From: Rhizobium sp. FKL33
GTDB taxonomy: Bacteria > Pseudomonadota > Alphaproteobacteria > Rhizobiales > Rhizobiaceae
Direction of reading: 5' to 3'
Assembly (NCBI RefSeq): GCF_005222915.1
Contig: NZ_STFX01000034.1
Span: forward strand, 1 to 63,944
Length of the DNA: 63,944 bases
Positions 35,734 to 45,070 of this stretch are shown here, in pieces (within the stretch, counting starts at the first letter, position 1; the number at the start of each line of letters is the position of its first letter). The notes beneath the pieces are model-generated. The model worked only from the letters and a program-made list of their open reading frames with translations. It did not search any database and was not told the origin of the DNA. Position numbers and translations under genes: made by a program.

Positions 35734-36774
35734 ATGAAAGCTGCTGCGCAAGCGGGCAATGGTCTGGCGCCGGGGGAGCGGCCGACCTTGAAGACGATCG
35801 CATTCATGACGGGTCTCGGCGTCACCACGGTGTCGAGGGCGCTCAAGGATGCGCCAGACATCAGTCAGGAAACCAAGGAGCGGGTGCGGCTGGTCGCCAG
35901 CCAGATCGGCTATTATCCCAACCGCGCCGGCGTGCGCCTGCGCACCGGCAAGACCAATGTCATCAGCCTGATCCTCAACCTGTCGGAAGAGCTGATGGGT
36001 CTGACGTCGCACATCGTCTATGGGATTTCGGAAATCCTCGCCAACACCAGCTATCATCTGATCGTGACGCCCTATTCCGCCGATCGTGATCCGATGACCC
36101 CGGTTCGCTATATTCTCGACACTGGCTCCGCCGACGGCGTGATCCTGTCATCCACAGAGCCCGACGACCCGCGTATCCGGCTGCTGACGGAGCGCAACCT
36201 GCCCTTCGTCACCCATGGCCGGACGGATATGGGCATCGCGCATCCCTTCCATGACTTCGACAACGACGCCTATGCCTATGAGGCGGTGCGGCGGCTGACC
36301 GCCAAGGGTCGCAAGCGCATCGCCATCCTCGAACCCATACCTCGCTACACCTATCACCGGCATATGCGCTCCGGTTTCGCCCGCGGCTTGCGTGATTTCG
36401 GCGCCGAGGCGGCGCCCTTTCCGGACGTCTATCTCGACAATTCCATGAACCATATCCACAAGGCCGCATTGGAATTGTTTTCCGGCAAGAATCGCGTCGA
36501 CGGCTTCATTACCGGCTCGAGCGCAGGGGCCGTGGCGATCGCCTCGGCGGCCGAGGCCATCGGCTTGAAAATCGGCGAGGATCTCGACATGGTCTCCAAG
36601 CAGCCGGCCGACCTGTTGCGCTACATGCATCCGGACATCATGACCGTGAACGAGGATATCCGGCTGGCGGGCCGCGAGCTCGCCAAGGCCGTGCTCGGTC
36701 GCATCGAGGGCGTGCCGCCCCAGAGGCTGCAGACCATAAGCCTTCCGGACGGCAGCCTCGTCTATCCCGGCTGA
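35734..36774 (+). CDS. LacI-family transcriptional regulator
   Basis: 346 aa. N-terminal HTH at about 18-40 (PTLKTIAFMTGLGVTTVSRA) with hinge YYPNRAGVRLRTGKTN, then a periplasmic-binding-protein-like effector domain (VISLILNLSEE, SADGVILSSTEP, RIAILEPIPRYTYHRHM, DGFITGSSAGAVAIASAA). An extra 15 residues precede the HTH. Divergent from the sugar transport operon, whose local repressor it very likely is. Its 3' end overlaps the convergent AraC-type gene by 13 bp. Confidence 0.92.
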   Translation: MKAAAQAGNGLAPGERPTLKTIAFMTGLGVTTVSRALKDAPDISQETKERVRLVASQIGYYPNRAGVRLRTGKTNVISLILNLSEELMGLTSHIVYGISEILANTSYHLIVTPYSADRDPMTPVRYILDTGSADGVILSSTEPDDPRIRLLTERNLPFVTHGRTDMGIAHPFHDFDNDAYAYEAVRRLTAKGRKRIAILEPIPRYTYHRHMRSGFARGLRDFGAEAAPFPDVYLDNSMNHIHKAALELFSGKNRVDGFITGSSAGAVAIASAAEAIGLKIGEDLDMVSKQPADLLRYMHPDIMTVNEDIRLAGRELAKAVLGRIEGVPPQRLQTISLPDGSLVYPG

Positions 36775-37607
36775 GCCTGCCGGTGACCGCGGATCGCGCT
36801 TGGCGGAAAGCCGAAGCGATGGCGGAAGCGGATGGCGAACCGGCTCTGCGATTCGAAGCCGATCCGCGCCGCGATCTCCGACACCGGCAGCCGCGAACAT
36901 TGCAGCAATTGCATCGCATGGGTCATGCGCACATCGGTCAGCACCGCCCGCAGGCTCGTGCCCTCTTCCGATAGTCTCCGGCGCAATGTCGCCTCGCTGA
37001 CGGCGAGTTGGGCGCAGATCTCCGCGCTCGACCAGGCGCTCTGCGGGTTCGCCCCGACGAAACGGCGAATGCGCGTGGTGAAGCTCTCCTGCGAGACCGG
37101 CGGAAACCGCCAACCGGCTGAAGCCAACCAGGCCAGAAGCTCGCCCAGTTTGTGGCGGGCGACGAGGTCGGGAATATCGTCTTCGTCGGTCAGAGCCTCC
37201 ACCGCCTGCTCATAGGCGCGAAAGAGCCCCGTCGGCATCCGCCCGAGGCTCTGGCAGCCGCCGATCGGTTGCGCCTCGGCGGGCGGCGTGAAATCGGCGA
37301 GAACGGCGGGATCGATCACCAACCAGCGCGCTTCGTAGTCGCCGTCTTCGGCGGCGACATTCTCGAAATCGATCGCCTGGCCGGCGGCGATCGCCACCGC
37401 CTCGCCCTCGTCGATCCGCAACGTCGCTCCGGACGATTGAATGAGCTTATGGCCGCGCCTGACCATGATGATCAGCGGCAGATCGTTGGTGATCGACGTA
37501 TAGCCGAGCCGTCCCGACTGGGTGATGTGACCAGTGGCGCCGACGCCCGGACGGGCGGCCAGAAGATGACGCAAAGCCTGCTCCTTTTGCCCCACGCCGA
37601 TGGGCAT
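36762..37607 (-). CDS. AraC-family transcriptional regulator
   Basis: 281 aa. N-terminal cupin-like AraC_N domain (residues 20-160), C-terminal double HTH at 185-275 (SSAEICAQLAVSEATLRRRL and PVSEIAARIGFESQSRFAIR). The open frame continues to 37919, but the upstream part overlaps the PEBP gene out of frame, so ATG 37607 (MPIGVGQK) was chosen; it lacks an obvious ribosome binding site. It begins 20 bp after the PEBP stop on the same strand and may be its operon partner. Regulated genes and effector are unknown. Confidence 0.85.
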   Translation of the reverse strand: MPIGVGQKEQALRHLLAARPGVGATGHITQSGRLGYTSITNDLPLIIMVRRGHKLIQSSGATLRIDEGEAVAIAAGQAIDFENVAAEDGDYEARWLVIDPAVLADFTPPAEAQPIGGCQSLGRMPTGLFRAYEQAVEALTDEDDIPDLVARHKLGELLAWLASAGWRFPPVSQESFTTRIRRFVGANPQSAWSSAEICAQLAVSEATLRRRLSEEGTSLRAVLTDVRMTHAMQLLQCSRLPVSEIAARIGFESQSRFAIRFRHRFGFPPSAIRGHRQAQPG

Positions 37608-37627
37608 GGGGTTTGATACGATGTCTA

Positions 37628-38179
37628 TCAACGCGCGCCGGTGGCGACAATGCGCGCCTCGTCGAGCTTCAACATATTGGAGACGAAGCCGACCAGCGCC
37701 GGCGTGGCGTTTTCGGGCACGGGCAGTTTCGCTATCTTGATCGCTTTCACGGTCAGCACATAGCGGTGCGTCGTCCCCTCGGGCGGGCAGGCTCCGAGAA
37801 AATGCGCGTCGCCCGCATCGTTGCGAACCATATAGGCGCCCTTTGGCAGCCTGGAGGCGTCGTCGCCCGCCCCCGATGACAGCGACGTCACCCCGGCGGG
37901 GATATCGACCGCCACCCAATGCCAGAAACCCGAACCGGTCGTGGCGTCGGGATCATAGAGCGTCACGACATAGCTCTGCGTTCCCTCGGGCGCGCCCGAC
38001 CAGCGGATCTCCGGCGACACGTTGCCGCCGGCGCAGCCGAACACGTTGGCGAATTGCTCCGGCGCCAACCGGCCGCTCGCCATATCCCGGCTCTCGACGG
38101 CAAGAGACCCGGCGGAAGCGGCGGTGGCGACGCTCAAAAAGGACATTAAATACAGGGCTTTCAAAGGCTTTCCTCTCAT
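37628..38179 (-). CDS. PEBP (YbhB/YbcL, Raf-kinase-inhibitor-like) family protein, exported
   Basis: 183 aa with a signal peptide (residues 1-23, ends ASAG). PEBP fold hallmarks: NVSPEIRWSGAPEGTQSYVV, the DPDA...FWHWVAVDIP segment lining the anion pocket, and THRYVLTVKAI. Bacterial members are periplasmic or cytoplasmic, with poorly known ligands. The ATG at 38179 gives a good n-region (MRGKPLKALYL); ATG 38146 would shorten the leader. A terminator of the upstream gnd gene lies immediately before it. Confidence 0.85.
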   Translation of the reverse strand: MRGKPLKALYLMSFLSVATAASAGSLAVESRDMASGRLAPEQFANVFGCAGGNVSPEIRWSGAPEGTQSYVVTLYDPDATTGSGFWHWVAVDIPAGVTSLSSGAGDDASRLPKGAYMVRNDAGDAHFLGACPPEGTTHRYVLTVKAIKIAKLPVPENATPALVGFVSNMLKLDEARIVATGAR

Positions 38180-38197
38180 GGTTTGGACGAGAGGAGC

Positions 38198-38233
38198 GTA
38201 AAAAGACGAAGGGCGGACCGATAGGCCCGCCCT
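38198..38233 (-). terminator. Rho-independent terminator after gnd
   Basis: On the minus strand AGGGCGGGCC, TATC, GGTCCGCCCT (one G-T pair) followed by TCGTCTTTTT; 24 bp after the gnd stop. Confidence 0.8.
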
Positions 38234-38256
38234 CGTCACATTTGGCGCCGAAACGC

Positions 38257-39699
38257 TCAACCGTTCTGGAAGTCAGCCAGACCCGAACCCCAGGGGCCGT
38301 GATGCTTGTCGAGACCATCGAGGCGGTCGAAGCCGTGCGCGCCGAAGAAGTCGCGCTGGGCCTGGATGAGGTTCGCCGTGCCGCGGCCGCGACGATAGCT
38401 GTCGAAATAGCCGAGCGCGGAAGCGAGCGCCGGAACCGGCAGGCCGGCGATGACGGCGGCGGAGACCACGCGGCGCAGCGCGCCGTCGGTGTCCTTGACC
38501 ATGGTCGCAAAGGCGGGCGTGACGATCAGGTTGGCGGCGTCCGGCATGGCGGTGAAGGCCGAGGTGATCTCGTCGAGGAACTGCGAGCGGATAATGCAGC
38601 CGGCGCGCCAGATCTTGGCGATCACCGGCATCGGCAGGGACCAGCCGAATTCCTTGGAGGCTTCGGCCATCACGGCGAAGCCCTGCGCATAGGCGCCGAT
38701 CTTGCCGGCCAGCAGCGCCAGTTCGAGATCAGCGATGAAGGCGGCCTTGTCGGCGGGGTTGATCGCGCCTTCGCCCGGCAATCCGAGGATCTTTTCGGCC
38801 GCTTCGCGCTGCGCCTTGAAGGACGACAGGCTGCGGGCGGCGACGGCGGCTTCGATGGCGGTGGCCGGGACGCCCATATTCTGGGCTTCTATGGCCGACC
38901 ATTTGCCGGTGCCCTTCTGGCCGGCGGCGTCGACGATCAGATCGACGATCGGCTTGCCGGTGATCGGATCGCTGGCCTTGAGCACGGCTTCGGAGATTTC
39001 GATCAGATAGGAATTCAGGCGGCCCTTGTTCCACTGACCGAAAATATCGGAGCATTCGGCCGCGGACAGGCCGAGACCGTCGCGCAGGATGCCGTAGATT
39101 TCGGCGATCATCTGCATGTCGGCATATTCGATGCCGTTATGGATGGTCTTGACGAAGTGACCGGCGCCGTTCTCGCCCAGCCAGGCGACGCAGGGGTCTT
39201 CCTTGAACTTGGCGGCGATCGAGGTCAGCACCGGCTCGACGCGCTTCCAGGATTCTTCCGTGCCGCCGACCATGATCGACGGTCCGTGGCGCGCGCCTTC
39301 TTCCCCCCCCGACACGCCCATGCCGATAAAGGTCAGGCCCGAATCCTCAAGGCCCTCGAAGCGGCGGATCGTGTCGCGGAAATTGGCGTTGCCGGCGTCG
39401 ATGATGATGTCGCCCGGCGAGAGGTAGTTGCGCAGCGTGGCGATCAGCTCGTCCACAGGCTCGCCGGCCTTCACCATGATGATGACCGGACGCGGCGGGC
39501 GAATCGCTTCCACGAATTCCTCGAGCGACTTGCAGGGAACGAGCTTGCCCTGGAGATCGCCGGCTTCGGCGTAGAAGGTTTCGGTCTTGTCGGGAGACCG
39601 GTTGAAAACCGCGATGCGGTTGCCTTCTTCAGCGATGTTGAGCGCCAGATTGGAGCCCATCACCGCCAGACCGATCAGTCCGATTTCCGCCTTTTCCAT
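38257..39699 (-). CDS. gnd: 6-phosphogluconate dehydrogenase, decarboxylating
   Basis: 480 aa; converts 6-phosphogluconate to ribulose 5-phosphate, CO2 and NADPH (oxidative pentose phosphate pathway). NADP-binding GLAVMGSNLALNIAEEG at the N-terminus, substrate segment GVSGGEEGARHGPSIM, catalytic Lys/Asn in FVKTIHNGIEYADMQ near 185, and the C-terminal arm (GAHGFDRLD). Length is normal for the 470-480 aa class. GGAAGGAAC precedes ATG 39699. It follows fixS by about 80 bp on the same strand, so some read-through from fixGHIS is possible. Confidence 0.96.
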   Translation of the reverse strand: MEKAEIGLIGLAVMGSNLALNIAEEGNRIAVFNRSPDKTETFYAEAGDLQGKLVPCKSLEEFVEAIRPPRPVIIMVKAGEPVDELIATLRNYLSPGDIIIDAGNANFRDTIRRFEGLEDSGLTFIGMGVSGGEEGARHGPSIMVGGTEESWKRVEPVLTSIAAKFKEDPCVAWLGENGAGHFVKTIHNGIEYADMQMIAEIYGILRDGLGLSAAECSDIFGQWNKGRLNSYLIEISEAVLKASDPITGKPIVDLIVDAAGQKGTGKWSAIEAQNMGVPATAIEAAVAARSLSSFKAQREAAEKILGLPGEGAINPADKAAFIADLELALLAGKIGAYAQGFAVMAEASKEFGWSLPMPVIAKIWRAGCIIRSQFLDEITSAFTAMPDAANLIVTPAFATMVKDTDGALRRVVSAAVIAGLPVPALASALGYFDSYRRGRGTANLIQAQRDFFGAHGFDRLDGLDKHHGPWGSGLADFQNG

Positions 39700-39778
39700 G
39701 ACGATGTTCCTTCCAAAACGATTTAGTTTTGGCCGGACTATACGCGGCTCGCCGCCGCTGGCAAGGCGGCACAGTGGT

Positions 39779-39934
39779 TTATTCGCCGGGTTTGCCGTCC
39801 CCGTCGTCGAGCACCCGCCAGGCCGCGCCGTCGAGATCGTCATATTGGCCCGACTTCAGCGACCAGAGGAAGGCGAACAGCCCCAAGGCGCCGAGCCCGA
39901 GGGCCACCGGAATCAGATAGATCAGCATATTCAT
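39779..39934 (-). CDS. fixS: cbb3-type cytochrome oxidase assembly protein FixS/CcoS
   Basis: 51 aa single-pass membrane protein: MNMLIYLIPVALGLGALGLF then FLWSLKSGQYDDLDGAAWR and an acidic end (VLDDGDGKPGE). The G-QYDDL-GAA-R pattern is the CcoS signature. Needed, with FixI, for heme/copper insertion in cbb3 oxidase. The ATG overlaps the fixI stop (ATGA), giving tight coupling. Translated directly from the sequence. Confidence 0.95.
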   Translation of the reverse strand: MNMLIYLIPVALGLGALGLFAFLWSLKSGQYDDLDGAAWRVLDDGDGKPGE

Positions 39935-42210
39935 GGCGAAAGCACCGCCTTTCCGAGCGCCGGCCGCGCATTCGGCGACGGCTCGGCCGCCTGCCTGCGG
40001 CTGTTGAGCCTGAGCGAATTGGCGACCACGATGATCGACGACGTCGACATGGCGATCGAGGCCACCAGCGGAGTGGCGAGCCCCGCGATCGCCACCGGCA
40101 CCGCGATGAGATTGTAACCGACCGCCAGCGCGAAATTCTGGCGGATCAGCCGCCCTGCCCGACGCGACACGTCGATCGCCAGCCAGACCGCGTCGAGACT
40201 GTCGCGCATGAAGACGAAGTCGGCGGCCTGCCGGCCGATATCGGCGGCGGTGGAGGGCGCGATCGAGACATGGGCGGCGCTGAGCGCCGGCGCGTCATTG
40301 ATGCCGTCGCCGACCATCAGCACCTTGCCGCCATGGGCGGAGGCGTCCTCGACGGCGCGGACCTTGCCCTCGGGCGTCAGGCCCGCGCGCCATGCGGGGA
40401 TATCCAGCCGCTTTGCGAGCGCGGCCACGACCGGCTCCCGGTCGCCCGAGACGATCGCGGTCGGCATATGATTCCGGGCCATGAGTCGGATGGCGTCGGC
40501 CGCCCCCGGCCGCTGCGTGTCCTCGAAATGAAAGGCGGCGAGCTCGCGGCCATCGAGCGACAGCACACTTTCTGTATAGGGCAGATCGGGATCGGCGACA
40601 GCGCCCTCGCCCAGCGCAAAGGCGCGCGCGCCCAGCCGCCAGAGGCCTTCCGCCGTCTGCGCTTCCAGCCCGCCGCCGGGGATCTCGGTGATGGTCTCGG
40701 TCGTCATCGCCATCGGCGCGGCGGCGAGGATGGCGCGGGAGACGGGATGCCGCGAATGGGCGGCCAGACCGGCGGCCATGGCGAAGGCTTTGGGCGAGAT
40801 GTCGGAGGCGTTGACGAGCCGCGGCTTGCCGAGCGTCAGCGTGCCGGTCTTGTCGAACAGCGCATGCGTCGCCTCCGCCAGCCGCTCCATGGCCGAGCCG
40901 TCCTTGACCATCACGCCTTCGCGAAATAGGCGGCCGGCGGCGATGACCTGCACCACCGGCACGGCGAGACCGAGCGCGCAGGGGCAGGTGATGATCAGCA
41001 CCGAGATCGCCACCAGCAGCGCCTGATGCCAGTCGCCGCCGATCAGCCCCCAGCCGAGCAAAGAGAGAAACGCGGTGCAATGCACGACGGGCGAATAGAG
41101 TTGCGCCGCCCGATCGGCGAGACGCCGATAGCGGGCCTTGCCGCCTTCGGCCGCTTCCATCAGGCTGATGATCTCCGCGAGGAAGGAATCCTTGGCTTCG
41201 GCGGCGGCCTCCACCGTCAGAGCCCCGGTCAGGTTGATGGTGCCGGCGAGCAGCCGGTCCCCTGCCCGCGCCGGCTGCGGCGCGCTTTCGCCATTGACGA
41301 TCGACCAGTCTATGTCGCTTTCGCCGGTGAGCACGACGGCGTCGACCGCGAGCCTTTCGCCGGCGGCCACCGACAGGCGGTCGCCGCGCCTGATGTCGGC
41401 GACGGGGCGATATTCCGGCTTGCCGTCGGCGGCGATCACCATCGCGCCCTTGGGCGACAGCCGCGCGAGCCCGATCACCGCCGATCGCGCCCGGTCGCGC
41501 ATGAGATGATCCAGCGTGCGGCCGATCAGCAGGAAGAACAGAAGCGAGGCGGTGGCGTCGAACCAGGCGTGGTCGCCATGATGAATGGTTTCCCAGAGCG
41601 ACATGAAATAGGAGAGCGTGATGGCGAGCGCGATCGGCACATCCATATTGGTGCGGCCGCGCTTTAGCGCATTCCAGGCCGACCGATAATAGAAGCGGCC
41701 GGAATAGACGAGCGCCGGCGCGCAGATCATCGCCGAAATCCAGTGAAACAGATCCCGCGTCGAGGCTTCCGCCCCGGACCAGACCGACACCGACAGGAGC
41801 ATGATATTGGTGGCGGCAAAACCGGCCACCGCCAGTGCGCGCAGATGTTCGCGGCGCTCGGCGTCAGCGCCGGCCTCCAGATCCTGGAACAGATGCGGTC
41901 GATACCCGACGCCGAGGATCGCGCCGACAAGACGCGAGGGATCGGCCTTGACGCCATCCGTCGCCTCTTTCCAAACCACCGACACCCGCTTGGTGGAGAG
42001 GTTCACCCGCGCCCGCTCGACTTCCGGAAGCTTGCGCAGCGCGCCTTCGATGGCGGTGATGCAGGCGCCGCAATGAACTTCGGGCACGCTGAGATCGGTC
42101 TGGCGCCGGCCCTCGCCGAGCGCGCGCGACGACAGCCAGATCTCCTCGGCGGGCGGCAGGCCGGCTTCGGCCTCAAGCGCGCCCTCTGTTCCCGGTGCGC
42201 AGCAGCTCAT
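39931..42210 (-). CDS. fixI: Copper P1B-type ATPase FixI/CcoI (cbb3 oxidase copper supply)
   Basis: 759 aa. One N-terminal HMA domain with HCGACI (CxxC) near 56, eight membrane segments, phosphatase GES motif, CPC motif TCPCALGLA near 410, phosphorylation DKTGTLTLGKP near 448, then GDGINDAPAL. CcoI-type pumps supply copper to subunit CcoN. ATG 42210 lies just ahead of the fixH stop and fixS overlaps its end. This is a second copper ATPase besides the YHS/HMBD type at 13611-15980. Confidence 0.95.
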   Translation of the reverse strand: MSCCAPGTEGALEAEAGLPPAEEIWLSSRALGEGRRQTDLSVPEVHCGACITAIEGALRKLPEVERARVNLSTKRVSVVWKEATDGVKADPSRLVGAILGVGYRPHLFQDLEAGADAERREHLRALAVAGFAATNIMLLSVSVWSGAEASTRDLFHWISAMICAPALVYSGRFYYRSAWNALKRGRTNMDVPIALAITLSYFMSLWETIHHGDHAWFDATASLLFFLLIGRTLDHLMRDRARSAVIGLARLSPKGAMVIAADGKPEYRPVADIRRGDRLSVAAGERLAVDAVVLTGESDIDWSIVNGESAPQPARAGDRLLAGTINLTGALTVEAAAEAKDSFLAEIISLMEAAEGGKARYRRLADRAAQLYSPVVHCTAFLSLLGWGLIGGDWHQALLVAISVLIITCPCALGLAVPVVQVIAAGRLFREGVMVKDGSAMERLAEATHALFDKTGTLTLGKPRLVNASDISPKAFAMAAGLAAHSRHPVSRAILAAAPMAMTTETITEIPGGGLEAQTAEGLWRLGARAFALGEGAVADPDLPYTESVLSLDGRELAAFHFEDTQRPGAADAIRLMARNHMPTAIVSGDREPVVAALAKRLDIPAWRAGLTPEGKVRAVEDASAHGGKVLMVGDGINDAPALSAAHVSIAPSTAADIGRQAADFVFMRDSLDAVWLAIDVSRRAGRLIRQNFALAVGYNLIAVPVAIAGLATPLVASIAMSTSSIIVVANSLRLNSRRQAAEPSPNARPALGKAVLSP

Positions 42211-42211
42211 G

Positions 42212-42697
42212 TCACTTCTCCGGCTGATAGATGCGGACGGCCTGATGATAGACGGTCTTGCCGGCGTCGATGGCGGCGAGGTCAACGATCCATTGGCCGG
42301 CGGCGAGCCTGTGATCAAGCGCATAGACGCCGGGCGCGACGCGCGGGAGCTTCAGGGCGAAGTCCTGCTTGTCGCCGACCGGACGGTGGAGGATCGCGGT
42401 GATCTCGGGCAGATGGCCGATCTCCGCGGTCGGACCCTGCAGCCGGTATTCGAGCCGGCCGCCGTCGATCTTGAAGGCGCCGCTATAGCCTTCTTCGGCC
42501 CAGTGGCGCGCTTCCGCGGCCTTCATGTTGAAGTCCTGGCTGGCGACATAGGTGTTCTTGGCGAGGATGCCGCTCCAACTGGCGCTCGCCATATAGGCCA
42601 TGAACACATTGACCGAGATGATGACGCCGAAGAAGGCGATCATGATCGCCAGCATGTGGCGGCCGGTGAAGGGTTTGGGTTCAGCCAGATTGCTCAT
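42212..42697 (-). CDS. fixH: FixH/CcoH, cbb3 oxidase assembly protein
   Basis: 161 aa with one N-terminal membrane helix (MLAIMIAFFGVIISVNVFMAY) and a periplasmic beta domain (YSGAFKIDGGRLEYRLQG, LPRVAPGVYALDHRLAAGQW). Standard FixH size and order. Overlaps the fixG stop as ATGA. FixH helps join the cbb3 subunits. Confidence 0.93.
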   Translation of the reverse strand: MSNLAEPKPFTGRHMLAIMIAFFGVIISVNVFMAYMASASWSGILAKNTYVASQDFNMKAAEARHWAEEGYSGAFKIDGGRLEYRLQGPTAEIGHLPEITAILHRPVGDKQDFALKLPRVAPGVYALDHRLAAGQWIVDLAAIDAGKTVYHQAVRIYQPEK

Positions 42698-44277
42698 TTA
42701 CGTTTCTCCGGAACGATGAAGCTCGCCGAATAGTCGTCCGCCTCGCCCGATGTCCGGTACTCCACATGGAAGGTGAAGTCGCGGGTTTCGGACGGTAGCG
42801 CGTCCTTCGGCATGGTCACGTAGATTTTCAAGGATTTCACTGCATCCGGCTCGAGTTCGACGCCAAAAAAGCGACCCTGCGACCAGGACTCGCCCGCGAT
42901 GCTCATGGTCGCCCCGGGCATATCGCGCAGCGACAGCATCACAAGACGCGGCTCCGGCACCATGTTGAGGATCTTGACGGTGTAGCCGTTGCGAATGGAA
43001 CCGTCCGATTCCATCACATATTGCGGATTGCGGTCATGCAGCACGTCCATCTGCAACCGTTCGCGCATCATGAGCGCCGTCACCAGCCCGACGCCGATCA
43101 GCGACCAGAGCACGGTGTAGAGGATGATGCGCGGGCGGAAGATGATCCGCCAGTCGAAATGGCGGATCTTGTCGTGATAGCGGCCGTCGGCGTCGCGCAC
43201 GCGGGCGGGATCGATGGGCGCCGTATTGTCGTTGGTGGCGATCGCCATATTGGTGGAATAGTCGAACAGCGTCGAATAGCCGATCAGGCCCCTGTCGCGG
43301 CCGAGCTTGTCCATCACGCCGTCGCAGGCGTCGATGCAGAGCGCGCAGGTGATGCATTCGAGCTGAAGACCGTCCCTGATGTCGATCCCCATGGGACAGA
43401 CCGCCACGCAGGCGTTGCAATCGACGCAATCACCGACTGTCTGGCCCGAGGCGACCGCCTTCTTGGCGTGGCGCGAGCGGGGCTCACCGCGCCAGTCGTT
43501 ATAAGTCACGACCAGCGAATTCTCGTCCAGCATCGCCGCCTGGATTCGCGGCCATGGGCACATATAAGTGCAGACCTGCTCGCGCATCAGACCGCCGAAT
43601 ACATAGGTCGTCGCCGTCAGCGTGGCGATGGTGAAATAGGCGACCGACGGCGCATGGAAAAAGATCAGGTCATGCAGGAGAATGGGCGCATCGGCGAAAT
43701 AGAACACCCAGGCGCCGCCAGTCAGGACGCCGATAAGGATCCAGACCGCGTGCTTGACCGTGCGCTTCCAGATCTTGTCGAAACTCCAGGGGGCCGAATC
43801 GAGCTTGATGCGGGCGTTGCGATCACCTTCGACGGCGCGTTCGACCACAAGAAAGAGATCGACCCACACCGTCTGCGGACAGGTATATCCGCACCAGGCG
43901 CGCCCGACCGCCGTGGTGACGAGAAACAGCCCCAGCCCCGCCATCATCAACAGGCCCGCGACGAAATAGAATTCCTGCGGCCAGATCTCGATGAAGAAGA
44001 AATAGAAGCGCCGGTTGGCGAGATCGATGAGGATGGCCTGATCCGGCGCATAGGGGCCGCGATCCCAGCGGATCCAGGGGGCAAGATAATAAATGCCCAG
44101 CGTGATCGCCATCACGATCCACTTGAAACGGCGGAAAGCGCCCTCGGCGCGTTTCGGATGGATCTTCTTGCGCGCGGCGTAAAGCGGCTGGCGCACCTTG
44201 GCGGCATTGACCGGCTGCGCCTCCAGACGCTCGATCGTCGCCTCCTCGGCGGGCAGATCTTCCGGGCGGACATTCAT
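42694..44277 (-). CDS. fixG: FixG/CcoG, cbb3 oxidase accessory ferredoxin-type membrane protein
   Basis: 527 aa, about five membrane segments. Copper-redox/NosR-like membrane core contains WCGYTCPQTVWVDLF; two 4Fe-4S clusters in CVDCNACVAVCPMGID and CITCALCIDACD near 275-320; a C-terminal IG-like periplasmic domain (DUF4173/FixG_C) from about 400. CcoG reduces Cu2+ for the assembly route. First gene of fixGHIS, with an FNR/FixK box upstream. Confidence 0.95.
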   Translation of the reverse strand: MNVRPEDLPAEEATIERLEAQPVNAAKVRQPLYAARKKIHPKRAEGAFRRFKWIVMAITLGIYYLAPWIRWDRGPYAPDQAILIDLANRRFYFFFIEIWPQEFYFVAGLLMMAGLGLFLVTTAVGRAWCGYTCPQTVWVDLFLVVERAVEGDRNARIKLDSAPWSFDKIWKRTVKHAVWILIGVLTGGAWVFYFADAPILLHDLIFFHAPSVAYFTIATLTATTYVFGGLMREQVCTYMCPWPRIQAAMLDENSLVVTYNDWRGEPRSRHAKKAVASGQTVGDCVDCNACVAVCPMGIDIRDGLQLECITCALCIDACDGVMDKLGRDRGLIGYSTLFDYSTNMAIATNDNTAPIDPARVRDADGRYHDKIRHFDWRIIFRPRIILYTVLWSLIGVGLVTALMMRERLQMDVLHDRNPQYVMESDGSIRNGYTVKILNMVPEPRLVMLSLRDMPGATMSIAGESWSQGRFFGVELEPDAVKSLKIYVTMPKDALPSETRDFTFHVEYRTSGEADDYSASFIVPEKRK

Positions 44278-44333
44278 GACGGAAACCCCTTCTCTTGAGG
44301 CTTCCCGTTTTAATCCCCGCCCGCAAACGCTCC

Positions 44334-44347
44334 TTGATATAAGTCAA
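44334..44347 (-). promoter_or_regulatory. FNR/FixK-type box upstream of fixG
   Basis: TTGAT-ATAA-GTCAA, centre about 63 bp before the fixG ATG. At -41.5 the start of transcription would be near 44299, a leader of about 22 nt. Confidence 0.85.
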
Positions 44348-44401
44348 GCCCGGGCAATGTGCCGCATCGGCGACGGCAGGCCGATGCGCAAGTCGTATGG
44401 T

Positions 44402-45070
44402 TCAACCGCGCTTTACGCAAATCCCGGTTACGTTCGCCACGGAACCATCTGGCCTGAGTTTGTCGTAGATCTCAAAATCGGGGGCGAAGTGCTTCCTGAC
44501 CCTCGCCAGCGTTTCACCGCTTGCGTCGAGGCGCCTGTCTTCGGAAACATTCGACTTCGGCAGATTGAGCGGTTTGTCGAGCAACTTGGAGACATAATCC
44601 ACGAGCGCATCAAGATCCGTGTAACGGAACAACTTGTTGACGCCGACATAGCCGTCATTGTCGAGCGCTACGGAGCAAGGACCTCCCAGACGCGCATATT
44701 CGGGCGCGTCTTTCCTAGGAAGCAAAAGCGCCTTGAGATAATCGTCGAAGCTTATGTTGCCGGTAAACTTTCCATGAAATTTCGAACCGGGCCGCGCGAG
44801 ATCACCCCGTGAATTATAGCGATACCAGCTGCCGAACCAATCGATGGGCTCGCGCATAACCGACACCACGGTCAGTTTCGAACGATCGACTTTCCCTCCG
44901 GAAATGAACGGAGCGACCTTGTTTATAAAGGTTCCGTAGGGAACATGCTTGGCGGTCGGCGGCGTTCTGATAGCTGTCGAAGCCTCAGAGGACAGCGCTT
45001 CATGCAAAGCCGTCGTGCCGGTTTTGGGCTGGCAAAGAAGCACCAGCCGCTTCTTGTGAAAGTAGAGCAT
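44402..45070 (-). CDS. Sulfotransferase-like P-loop protein (islet member 1)
   Basis: 222 aa. 5'-phosphosulfate loop LLCQPKTGTTALHEAL near residues 10-25 and 3'-phosphate motif VVSVMREPIDWFGSWYRYN near 67-85 are the two PAPS-binding signatures of sulfotransferases. It probably transfers sulfate to a carbohydrate. The start of the islet (minus strand) is 45070, with a hairpin in the 5' leader. No PAPS synthase is in the window. Acceptor unknown. Confidence 0.8.
   Translation of the reverse strand: MLYFHKKRLVLLCQPKTGTTALHEALSSEASTAIRTPPTAKHVPYGTFINKVAPFISGGKVDRSKLTVVSVMREPIDWFGSWYRYNSRGDLARPGSKFHGKFTGNISFDDYLKALLLPRKDAPEYARLGGPCSVALDNDGYVGVNKLFRYTDLDALVDYVSKLLDKPLNLPKSNVSEDRRLDASGETLARVRKHFAPDFEIYDKLRPDGSVANVTGICVKRG

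Noticed and set aside
37608-37919. Longer form of the AraC-family gene
   Set aside because: Extension overlaps the PEBP gene on the same strand in another frame and has low-quality Arg/Gly-rich sequence.
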